The translations under genes and the position numbers were made by a program. Below are positions 1 through 8,500 of a stretch of DNA of 64,000 nt, in pieces. Positions within the stretch are counted from its first letter, which is position 1, and every line of letters starts with the position of its first letter. The DNA is from OLB7 sp966250335 (GTDB lineage: Bacteria > Bacteroidota > Ignavibacteria > OLB7): the NCBI GenBank assembly GCA_966250335.1, contig CBINGZ010000029.1, positions 9,747-73,746 of the forward strand. Direction: 5' to 3'. The notes below the pieces were generated by a model. It did not search any database, was not told the origin of the DNA, and saw only the letters and a list, made by a program, of their open reading frames with translations.

Positions 1-1329
1 AGAACGGGAAGCTACGGAGAGCCGGTCGCAGCCACCGATGCGGTCCCTCCGCCGGGGTATTCACCGATCTATCTCACCCGGATCGCCCCGGTTCCGGCGA
101 CTCCGGCGTCGATCACCGATCCGGCCGTGCAGATCAGCCGCATCGAGGCGTACGAGCCGAACAAGGTTCGTGCGCTGGTGCAGTTCGTCGACTCGGCCGG
201 CACCTACTACACGGGGGCAGTCAACGGGAAATGGCGTTCCTACTGGTGCGGGGTGGAGGATGAGTTCGAGGGGAAGGTCCGCCCCGTCAAGAACTACACG
301 CTCCGCGAGGTGACCGAAAACGATCGCGAGGCCCATGCCGTGGCGCTGGTCATGGACAACAGCGGCTCGATGGGGGATGCCCGCGCCCTTGCCGCGCAGG
401 AGGGGGCGACCGACTTCATCAGGATGAAGAAGGATGAGGACGCGGTCGGCCTGATACGCTACGACCACCACGTCGAGGTCGAATCCCCCCTTACCACCGG
501 TCGCTCCGATCTTCTTGCCCGCCTGAAAGTGAACGGTCTGACCGGCTTCGGCGGCGGAACCGCGATCGCCAACGGCATAGCGGCCGGCATCGACCAGCTT
601 CTCCCCGCCCTCGGGTTCCGTCGCAAGGCGATCATCGTCTTCACCGACGGACAGGACAACAGCTCGACGATCGACAAGGAGGAGGTGATCAACCGGGCGC
701 GCAAGGCGGGGATCATCGTCTGCGCCGTCGATTTCGGGGAAGGGGTGAGCTCGGGATATCTGGAGGAGATCGCCGTCAGGACCGGCGGGATCTACTATCA
801 GATCTATCGCACCTCGGAGTTCGGGCAGATCTTCGAGGATGTCTACCGGCGGCTCAGGAACTACTACGTGCTGGAGTACAACCCGCTCGATTACGGCGTC
901 CACAAGATCTATCTGAAGCTCTGTCTGGGGACCGATACCGTGAGCACGGTGGCCGCCTACGACAACACCCCCGATATCGGCGCCATCGCCCTGCTGAACG
1001 TTCAGTTCGATGTGAACAAATCCGATATAAAGCCCGCCTCGATGGCCTCCGTCGACAACGTCTTCGGGCTCATGAAGGCGTACCCCGGCATCAGGATCGA
1101 GCTGCGCGGCCACACCGATTCCACCAACAGCACGGGTGACCCCGACTACAACGTGAAGCTCTCCCAGCGCCGCGCCGACGCCGTCAAGGATAATCTCGTA
1201 AAGCGTGGTATCGCCGGCGACAGGATCAAGGCGATCGGGTTCGGCGAGCGCCAGCCGATCGCCGACAACAAGACCGAGGAAGGCCGCGCCGCAAACAGAC
1301 GGACGGAGTTCGTGATCGTGGCGCGGTAG
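1..1329 (+). CDS. VWA-OmpA envelope protein (5' end outside window)
   Basis: The reading frame is open from the first base, so the start lies upstream; a GTG at 127 is internal. 442 residues are visible. Residues about 110-310 form a von Willebrand A domain with the MIDAS motif DNSGSM (first Asp at residue 119) and FTDGQD (Asp 216), a metal-dependent binding fold. Residues about 334-442 are an OmpA-type peptidoglycan-binding domain, with ELRGHTDS and LSQRRADAV as the usual Asp- and Arg-bearing segments. The combination suggests a periplasmic protein tied to peptidoglycan that presents a binding module. OmpA-like proteins occur in T9SS and gliding machinery, but nothing here proves that link. 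It converges with ung, 36 bp away, with no clear terminator between them. Confidence 0.9.
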   Translation, partial: RTGSYGEPVAATDAVPPPGYSPIYLTRIAPVPATPASITDPAVQISRIEAYEPNKVRALVQFVDSAGTYYTGAVNGKWRSYWCGVEDEFEGKVRPVKNYTLREVTENDREAHAVALVMDNSGSMGDARALAAQEGATDFIRMKKDEDAVGLIRYDHHVEVESPLTTGRSDLLARLKVNGLTGFGGGTAIANGIAAGIDQLLPALGFRRKAIIVFTDGQDNSSTIDKEEVINRARKAGIIVCAVDFGEGVSSGYLEEIAVRTGGIYYQIYRTSEFGQIFEDVYRRLRNYYVLEYNPLDYGVHKIYLKLCLGTDTVSTVAAYDNTPDIGAIALLNVQFDVNKSDIKPASMASVDNVFGLMKAYPGIRIELRGHTDSTNSTGDPDYNVKLSQRRADAVKDNLVKRGIAGDRIKAIGFGERQPIADNKTEEGRAANRRTEFVIVAR

Positions 1330-1365
1330 AAACCGTATCGTGAAGGGAGCCGTATCCGCGAAGCG

Positions 1366-2061
1366 TTATCTCGTATCGGAGAGATTCGGGATGCACCAGT
1401 CGATCGGCTCCCCGGCGCCGCTCTTCATCAGCTCACCGTTGATGGCCGAGAAGGGCCTGCTTCCGAAGAACCCCCTGCGGGCCGAGAGGGGGGAGGGATG
1501 CGCCGACTGTACCACCGCATGCCTGCTTGTGTCGATCAGCGCCAGCTTGGCGGCCGCGTGAGCGCCCCAGAGGACGAAGACCACACGCTCCTCCTTCGCG
1601 TTGACCAGCCTGATGATCGCGTCGGTGAACCGTTCCCACCCCTTTCCTCTGTGCGAACCTGCTTCGTGCGCCCTGACCGTCAGCACGGTGTTGAGCATCA
1701 GCATCCCCTGGCGCGCCCAGGGGACCAGATACCCGTTGTCTGGAACGGGGCATCCCAGGTCCTCCCGCAGTTCCTTGAAGATGTTGACCAGCGACCGCGG
1801 AAGGCGTACGCCGGGCCGCACGGAGAAGCAGAGCCCGTGCGCCTGGTTCTCGTCGTGATAGGGATCCTGTCCCAGCAGGAGGACTCGTGTGTCGTTATAC
1901 GATGTGTGTCGGAGAGCCTCGTAGACCTCCGCTTCCGGCGGATAGACGGTCGTGCGCGCGCGCTCCGCCGCGACGAACTCCTGCAGGGCTTCGTAGTAGG
2001 GCTGGCGGGTCTCGTCGGCAAGGAGCCGTTTCCACGACCCGGGGATGGGGGGACCGATCAT
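1366..2061 (-). CDS. ung: uracil-DNA glycosylase, family 1
   Basis: This 231-residue protein excises uracil from DNA as the first step of base excision repair. The water-activating motif GQDPYH is at residues 64-69 (catalytic Asp 66). The minor-groove loop HPSPLSA starts at His 188. GMLMLNTVLTVR and VLWGAHA are the other family blocks. Length matches the family (about 220-230). The ATG start gives MIGPPIPGSW, a normal family N-terminus. The gene is on the minus strand, in the same direction as the GNAT gene upstream of it, with a gap of about 115 bp. Confidence 0.97.
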   Translation of the reverse strand: MIGPPIPGSWKRLLADETRQPYYEALQEFVAAERARTTVYPPEAEVYEALRHTSYNDTRVLLLGQDPYHDENQAHGLCFSVRPGVRLPRSLVNIFKELREDLGCPVPDNGYLVPWARQGMLMLNTVLTVRAHEAGSHRGKGWERFTDAIIRLVNAKEERVVFVLWGAHAAAKLALIDTSRHAVVQSAHPSPLSARRGFFGSRPFSAINGELMKSGAGEPIDWCIPNLSDTR

Positions 2062-2177
2062 CCGTTCAATCGTTTATCGATATTGTGAAGGGGACGACGC
2101 AGCATGACCGTCGGAACATCGCTCCGACGATCGGCGTTCCCTCCACCTTCATGCCGGAAGGGAGCTTTCCGGGCGCC

Positions 2178-2735
2178 TCACAGATGATCGGGAATGAAGC
2201 CGTCGGTCCTCAGCAGGCCGTACAGCTCGATGTTCTCCAGAACGTCGTTCCGCATCACATGCTCGCGCATCCTTCCTTCATACTTCATTCCCACCTTCTG
2301 CAGGACGCGGCCCGCCGCGATATTGCGGCCGTAATGGCTGGTGTGGATACGATGCATCCCCAGCGTCTGGAAGGCGAAATGTATCACCTCGCGAACCGCC
2401 TCGCTGCAGTATCCCAGGTTCCAGTATTCACGTCCTATCCAGAAATCGAGTTCGGCGCGGTTGTCATGACGCAGGATGATGAGGCTGTTCGCTCCGATCA
2501 GATGCGTCGTCTCTTTGAGAAGGATTGCAAAATGGACCGCCTCCCCGCGGTCGTAGTTCTCCCTGTGCGATCCGATCCATCGTTCCGCAGCCCCCTCCGG
2601 GTAGGGGTGAGGGATATGGTGCGTTCCTTCCGCCACTTCACTGTTACCGGCAAGTCGTTGAACCTGGGACGCGTCGTCCCGATTGAACGGGCGTAACAGC
2701 AGACGATCGGTTTCAAGGGTCGGCTGCTCTTTCAT
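2178..2735 (-). CDS. GNAT N-acetyltransferase, RimJ/RimL type
   Basis: A 185-residue acetyltransferase from the ATG at 2735; an upstream ATG at 2804 would add 23 residues of unlikely sequence. It begins LETDRLLLRPF, the typical opening of RimJ/RimL-like GNAT enzymes. It carries FWIGREYWNLGYCSEAV, the acetyl-CoA-binding region with the long helix, and then GMHRIHTSHYGRN with VLQKVGMKYEG. Such enzymes transfer acetyl groups to ribosomal protein N-termini or to small molecules; the substrate cannot be told from sequence. A TATATTTG box lies upstream on the minus strand. Confidence 0.85.
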   Translation of the reverse strand: MKEQPTLETDRLLLRPFNRDDASQVQRLAGNSEVAEGTHHIPHPYPEGAAERWIGSHRENYDRGEAVHFAILLKETTHLIGANSLIILRHDNRAELDFWIGREYWNLGYCSEAVREVIHFAFQTLGMHRIHTSHYGRNIAAGRVLQKVGMKYEGRMREHVMRNDVLENIELYGLLRTDGFIPDHL

Positions 2736-2812
2736 AGCGGGATATGTTTGGGCCGGAGCACACGGCAACATGGCACATGCTGAGGGGGCGTGCGTACCGG
2801 GCAAGTCATGGA

Positions 2813-2820
2813 CAAATATA
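2813..2820 (-). promoter_or_regulatory. candidate Bacteroidota-type -7 box (TATATTTG)
   Basis: Read on the minus strand this is TATATTTG, matching the TAnnTTTG -7 element of Bacteroidota promoters. It sits about 78 bases upstream of the chosen GNAT start. I do not see a convincing -33 TTG, so the call rests on the -7 box and its position only. Confidence 0.35.
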
Positions 2821-2852
2821 CGCGTATCGCTTCGCGATGCGAAGAACCTCCG

Positions 2853-3284
2853 TTATTTTTTTCCGACGATCCGGCGTTTCAACCGCTCGAACGCGAGAAA
2901 CGCCCCGCCGATGCCGTGGGGACCGTACGGGACGAAGGCCCGAAGCTCCGCTATGAGCCCGTCCCTGATATCGATGACGAAGAGTTGCGGAAACTCCAGC
3001 CTGAAGCCGCCGCGTACCGTGTGGGATGTGGCCGTCTGCACGACGACCGACTGCTCCTCCTCCGTATGGAAGATCCGCTCGATGGTGAATCCCATTGTCT
3101 CCAGGCTCGCGAACCCCCAGCGCAATCCCTCGGCGATCTCCTTCCTGCCCGTCATATGCGGTTTCGGGTAGTGCGGGTCGAACATCCGGGCGTCGTCGGC
3201 GATGAACGAGAGGATGGTCTCCAGATCCTTCCTCTGAACAGCGTCGAAGAGACGTTCGATAATATCGTGAAGCGCTCTATCCAT
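2853..3284 (-). CDS. NTF2-like / SnoaL-like protein
   Basis: 143 residues. The pattern is of a cone-shaped NTF2-like fold: an N-terminal helix (MDRALHDIIERLFDAVQRKD), FIADDARMFDPHYPKP, GRKEIAEGLRWGF, then strands ending in FVIDIRDGLIAELRAFVPYG. This is the layout of SnoaL/DUF4440 proteins, which act as small hydrolases or isomerases or as ligand-binding modules. The ligand is unknown. It is a single gene, divergent from the DUF5995 gene, with about 160 bp between their starts. Confidence 0.75.
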   Translation of the reverse strand: MDRALHDIIERLFDAVQRKDLETILSFIADDARMFDPHYPKPHMTGRKEIAEGLRWGFASLETMGFTIERIFHTEEEQSVVVQTATSHTVRGGFRLEFPQLFVIDIRDGLIAELRAFVPYGPHGIGGAFLAFERLKRRIVGKK

Positions 3285-3447
3285 TGTTGATGCCGCCTTA
3301 TATTCAGCGAGCCGGTCGAAGACCGGAATGTACGACGAAAGATGATCCGAACAAGAGGCGCCGTTGTATGCGATCCCGATAGATCGGGGATGCGCGCGGC
3401 GACGGTATCGGGTCGGGACCTTCTTCTATCCGCCGGGTGTCGCAGGT

Positions 3448-4227
3448 ATGGAATCCGCACGAACCATCGATGAAGTCATTGTCCGTCTGGACGATGTGAT
3501 CGCCGCAGCTCGTCGTGACCGGAGCCGTCTCGGCTATTTCGCCGTGCTCTACCGGAACGTGACGGCCGGTGTAAAGCAGGGGATTATCGAAGAACGCTTC
3601 CAGGACGGAGCCCGCATGGAGCGGCTCGATGTGATCTTTGCGAACAGATACCTGCATGCCCTGGATGCCTACAGGCGCGGGGAGCGGACCAGCGGCTGCT
3701 GGGTCGCGGCGTTCAGGGCCGCCGAAAGCCGACGGCCGCTGATCCTGCAACACCTCCTCCTCGGCATCAGTGCCCATATCAATCTCGACCTGGGAATCGC
3801 CGCCGCGGAGACGTCGCCGGGAGCGGAGCTTGCGGGACTGAAAAACGATTTCGATCAGATCAACAGGTTCCTGGGAGCGATGCTCGACGACGTGCAGGAG
3901 AGGATCGCCGCCGTCTCCCCCTGGATGGGAATCCTCGATCGACTCGGGATGCGGAGCGACGAGGAGATCTGCACCTTCTGCCTGGAACGTTCCCGCGACG
4001 TCGCATGGATGACCGCGACCCGGCTGGCGGGAGTGCGGCGCGAGCAGCTTCCGGGGGAGATCGAGAAGGTCGACGGAATCGTCTCCGCGCTCGCCGGCCC
4101 GATCCGGAGCCCCGGCCTGCTGCTGGCGCCGTTCCTGCTGCTCGTCCGTCTGCGGGAGAGCGGTGATGTGACACGGGTGATCGACGCGCTGGAGTATCCC
4201 GCGCACGCGAAGGCGAGGGCCGCATGA
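3448..4227 (+). CDS. DUF5995 family protein
   Basis: 259 residues from the ATG at 3448, where the protein begins MESARTIDEVIVRLDDVI. A longer frame to 3364 adds sequence unlike the family. Family hallmarks from memory: SRLGYFAVLYRNVT, RMERLDVIFANRYLHAL, and ILQHLLLGISAHINLDLG with two histidines that could bind metal or substrate. It is mostly helical with no signal peptide, so probably cytoplasmic. Function is not established. The stop overlaps the next ATG by 4 bp, so the two are probably translated together. Confidence 0.75.
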   Translation: MESARTIDEVIVRLDDVIAAARRDRSRLGYFAVLYRNVTAGVKQGIIEERFQDGARMERLDVIFANRYLHALDAYRRGERTSGCWVAAFRAAESRRPLILQHLLLGISAHINLDLGIAAAETSPGAELAGLKNDFDQINRFLGAMLDDVQERIAAVSPWMGILDRLGMRSDEEICTFCLERSRDVAWMTATRLAGVRREQLPGEIEKVDGIVSALAGPIRSPGLLLAPFLLLVRLRESGDVTRVIDALEYPAHAKARAA

Positions 4228-4781
4228 ACGACGATCGTGATTCGGCCCGGCTCCTCGCCGCGATCCGCTTCGCCGCCGACAGACACCGCGATCAGCGGCG
4301 CAAGGGGACGGGCGCGGTCCCTTATATCAATCATGTGATCGAGGTCGCGGAGGTTCTGGCACGAGTGGGGAAGGTGACCGACGTCGCGGTTCTGCAGGCC
4401 GCGGTGCTGCACGACACGATAGAAGACACGGGGACGACAGGCGAGGAGATCGAGGCCGCGTTCGGCGTGGAAGTGCGGAGAATGGTGGAGGAGGTGACCG
4501 ACGACAGGAGCCTGCCGAAGGAAGGGCGGAAGAGGCTCCAGATCGAGCGCGCCCCGACCCTCAGCGCGAACGGACGACTGATCAGGATCGCCGACAAGAT
4601 CTGCAATCTTTACGATGTGATCCACATGCCGCCCCCCGACTGGCCGTACGAGCGACAACTCGCCTACCTGGAGTGGACCCGGTCGGTCGTGGCCGGCTGC
4701 AGAGGCTGCAACGCGGAGCTCGAACGATATTACGACCAGGTGCTTGCGGAAGGCGTGAAGGCGCTCCGGACGCGCAGGTGA
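4224..4781 (+). CDS. HD-domain (p)ppGpp hydrolase-like protein (MESH1/SpoT type)
   Basis: 185 residues carrying the HD metal-binding set of RelA/SpoT hydrolase domains: His 21 in ADRHRDQRRKG, His 37 in PYINHV, His63-Asp64 in AVLHDTIED, and a later Asp in LIRIADKICNL. Short stand-alone proteins of this sort (MESH1-like, about 180 residues) hydrolyse (p)ppGpp, or NADPH in animals. There is no synthetase, TGS or ACT domain. It overlaps the DUF5995 stop by 4 bp (ATGA). The role in stringent signalling is inferred from the family. Confidence 0.85.
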   Translation: MNDDRDSARLLAAIRFAADRHRDQRRKGTGAVPYINHVIEVAEVLARVGKVTDVAVLQAAVLHDTIEDTGTTGEEIEAAFGVEVRRMVEEVTDDRSLPKEGRKRLQIERAPTLSANGRLIRIADKICNLYDVIHMPPPDWPYERQLAYLEWTRSVVAGCRGCNAELERYYDQVLAEGVKALRTRR

Positions 4782-4802
4782 CCCTCTTCAGCTCAGTAGA
4801 CG

Positions 4803-5342
4803 CTAAGGCGCCGTCCCCCCTTCCCCGCTCTCCTGAATGGAGCGCAGCACCGTGTTGAGAAGGTAATCGTACGCAAGCTTCCACTCCCCCTCCTCCCTCA
4901 CGAAGAGAAACGGCTGCCAGGCTCCCGGTCCGACCTCGACGTCGACCATGGCGCTGTCTCCTCTGATGAACTCGTTCCGCATGGCGGGAGTCGGTCCTTC
5001 GGCCATGGTGGTCATATCGCGACTGATCGACTCGTTGAGCGACAGGCTGTCCAGCGCCGCGATCTCCTCCATCATCGTGATCGAGCTCTTCGTCATCAGC
5101 CGTTTGTAGGTCGCCACGTCACGCTTCCTCCCCGCCTCGAAGATCCTGGCAAGCGCTCCCGAAGGGGAGCTGGAGTCGACGGCCGTTGTCGGCATGGCGT
5201 CCGGCGCCGGGAGGGCGGGCGCCGCGGTCGATGTATCGGAACCGTGCGGGGGCTTCTCCCCTTCTGAACCGCATGCGCCCAGCAGGAGGATCAGCGGAAG
5301 GATACGGAGCGGAGTGTCCGGGAGAAGAGTTCGAATGTTCAT
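4803..5342 (-). CDS. small lipoprotein of unknown function
   Basis: 179 residues from the ATG at 5342; a longer frame to 5417 lacks a plausible N-terminus. The signal peptide ends in the lipobox LLLGACGS, so the mature protein should be acylated on Cys. A Ser/Thr/Pro/Ala linker follows. The C-terminal part (FEAGRKRDVATYKRLM, then WQPFLFVREEGEWKLAYDYLL) looks like the NTF2/DUF4878 fold common in bacterial lipoproteins, but I am not sure of the family. It is divergent from the A2M gene and converges with the HD gene, leaving only about 20 bp between stops. Confidence 0.7.
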   Translation of the reverse strand: MNIRTLLPDTPLRILPLILLLGACGSEGEKPPHGSDTSTAAPALPAPDAMPTTAVDSSSPSGALARIFEAGRKRDVATYKRLMTKSSITMMEEIAALDSLSLNESISRDMTTMAEGPTPAMRNEFIRGDSAMVDVEVGPGAWQPFLFVREEGEWKLAYDYLLNTVLRSIQESGEGGTAP

Positions 5343-5579
5343 GAAGGCCGTGTCCGTTGTTCTCGACGTCGCGCCATGGCGCGTGTTTGTGTCCGGTATC
5401 GTTCGTCGCGGGTGCAATGTACCGGTTGGCGGTCAATAACGGGCGGCCCGACTTCTCCGGCCGATGTGTCGATCGGCCTGCTCCGCATGTCACAAGGAAT
5501 CCGTTCAGCGTCTGTCCCACGGTTCCGCTCCGATGCGGAACGCCCGATATATCGCGAACCGGATGACCGTGGAGACGCC

Positions 5580-8500
5580 GTGAACTCTTTCTCGATCCTC
5601 AAGCTGCTGCCGATTCTTGCCGTCGTCGTCACGTCGATCGCATCGATGACGTTCCATCGCGACGAACAGCCCGTCGTGAACCTGGGGTCGCCGACGATCT
5701 TCTATCCGGGCGAGGAGATCAGACTCAACGTGGAGGCGTACAGCGACCTGCCGACCGATCTGCCGCTGCTCATCTATCGTGTTGTCGATCCGATAGGGTT
5801 TTTCGCGGCGCAGAAGGATCGCCATGATCCCGGAGTCGAAGTCAGCCCGAACGGGGATTCCGTGGCCGGATTCTCTCTCAGGGACCCTTCCCTCTTTCAT
5901 CGGCTCCATGTGGGGACGAAACTCGCCATCCCGAAGAATATGATGGAGTGGAAGGAGGTGAAGCTTCCCGCGATGACCTCCGGCGTCTACCTCATCACCG
6001 CGCCGACCGCGCGCCCCGTGTCGACCACCCTCGTGATCGTCAGCAGGCTGGGAGTCGTCGTCAAGCAGTCGCCGACCGATGCCCTCGCCTTCGTCGTCGA
6101 CAGACGGACGGGAGAACGGGTGGAAGGGGCCGCCGTTCACTTCATGTCGTCGAAGCGGGGAGAGAAGGGGGCGGAGACGAAGACGCTCAGGGCCGTGACC
6201 GGTTCCGACGGAGTCGCGCACGTATCGTTCAGCGATGAGAATGGAGAAGTATCGCATCGCAGGCAGGATACCGCCGTCATCTATGGGATGAGAGGGAATG
6301 ATTTCGTGATCGCCGACTGTGCCTTCCCGCACTTCATGTCGGGCGGGAACCGCGTCTACCTGCATACCGATCGATCGGTCTATCGTCCGTCGCAGAGGGT
6401 GCATTACAGGGGGATCCTCCGCGAGATGTCGCGGAACGGCGTCCCCGGCCTTCCCTCCACCGATTCGGTGGATGTGACGGTCACCGACTCGCGCGGCTCA
6501 ACGGTTTGGAACGAGCGCCTTCCCCTCTCCGATCTCGGCACGTTCCAGGGAGAGTTCCTTCTGGGAGAGGAACCGCCGCTCGGGAGCTATACGATGACCA
6601 CGTCGTACGATATGGGCCCCGGTGCGACGTTCCAGGTGGAGGAATACAAGAAGCCCGAGTACGAGGTAACCGTCCGCCCCGACAGAAAGGAGTACAGTCG
6701 CGGCGACACCCTCAAAGCGGTGATCTCCGCCTCCTACTATTTCGGCGCTCCCGTCGCCGGGGGAAATCTGCGCTATACGGTCCGGCGGAACAGGCTGGAG
6801 CCCGACGCCGTGCTGAACGGAGCATGGGCCCACCTGCGTGAAGCGGAGGAGCCGGCCGCCGACCCCGGCCAGATCGTGAGCGAGGGGAGCGGTACCCTCT
6901 CCTCCGACGGCTCGTTCGATATGGAGTATCTCCCCCCCGCCGACGATGCGGACTATACCTATACGATCACCGCCGCCGTCGTCGACGCGTCGCGCCGGTC
7001 GATCGCCGGGACGGCGTCGGTACGGTTCACTCGCGCCTCGATCTATCTTCTACATCGCCCCGAGAAGTATATCTATCGTGTCGGAGAGAAGGTGAAGGTC
7101 GATGTGGAGACCTATTCCCACTCCGGGGATAAAAGGATCCCCCTCCCCTACCGGATACTCGTCCGGCGGATATTGTGGGAGCAGGAGGGGCGCGGCGCGC
7201 GACGGGAGACGACGATCCTGGAGGGGCGCGGCGCGCGACGGGAGACGACGATCCTGACCGACTCCGCGACGACGGGAGCCGACGGGTCCGGCAGCATCAG
7301 CTTCACGACCGACGGGCCGGGCTATCTGGAGATCGAGATCGCCGCGCGCGACGAGCGTGGGAACATCGTGAAGGCGGCGTCGCAGATCACCGTCGCCGAC
7401 GGGACGCCGGCCCAGGAGTCGGTCACCCCCGGCCTCGCGCGGCTGATGCCGGACCGCGAGATCTACAGACCGGGAGATATCGTGACCGCCCTTGTGGTCC
7501 TCCCCGCCGGAGGGAAGGATCTTCTTCTTACGGCAGAGGGAAGAGCGATCGGGAAATATCGTGTCGAGAAACTCGGCGGTCGCTCCGCGATCGTCAGAAT
7601 GGAGGTCGGGGAGGCCGATGCGCCCAACATCAATCTCGTCGCCACGACGTTCGCCGGCGATCAGGTCTACTCGGCGACCGCTTCGGTGATCGTGGCGCCG
7701 GCCGACAAGGAGATCACCCTTGAGGTCGAGACCGACAGGAAGGAGTATCGGCCCGGCGACAGCGGCATGGTGACGGTGCGGGCGCTCGACAAGGGACGGG
7801 AGCCGATGAAGAACGTCGATCTCGCTCTCTCGATCGTCGACGAGGCGATCTTCGCGATCCGCCCCGACCGAACTCCCGCGATCACTTCCTTCTTCTACAG
7901 ATTCCGGCCGGTGACCGTCACAACATCGCACTCGGCCGCATTTCGATTTGCTCCGCGGTACAGCCCTGTACGCTATCGGGTTGCCACGATAACAAGCACG
8001 GGGGATGGCGTTTTTCTGGAGAGCGCGACTCTCGCGTCGGCATTCATCGACAATTCCGTCACGTCGTTCGACATCGGACAGGACGCCGGCCGTGAGCCGG
8101 GCATCGATATGCCGACGGTCGTGGAGCCGACATTACGGAAGGACTTCCGGGATCTGATGTTCTGGGCTCCGTCGGTACGCACAGGCTCCGACGGCCGGGC
8201 CCGTATCCCCGTGAAATTCCCCGACAATCTGACGACATGGAGGATCACGGCCCGCGGCGTCAACGCGGAGACGGCCGTCGGCGAGGCGCGGGCGCAGGTC
8301 GTATCGCGTAAGGATCTTCTCGTCCGCATGGAGATCCCGCGGTTCGTCATCGAAGGGGACTCGCTGCTGGTGGCGACCACCGTCCACAACTATCTGTCGA
8401 CCGAAAAGCGCGTCAGGGTCGAGCTTCTGACGGAAGGGCTCAGCGTATCGCAAACCGAGCAGACGATCCTCCTCCCCGCCGACGGCGAGGGCCGGATCGA

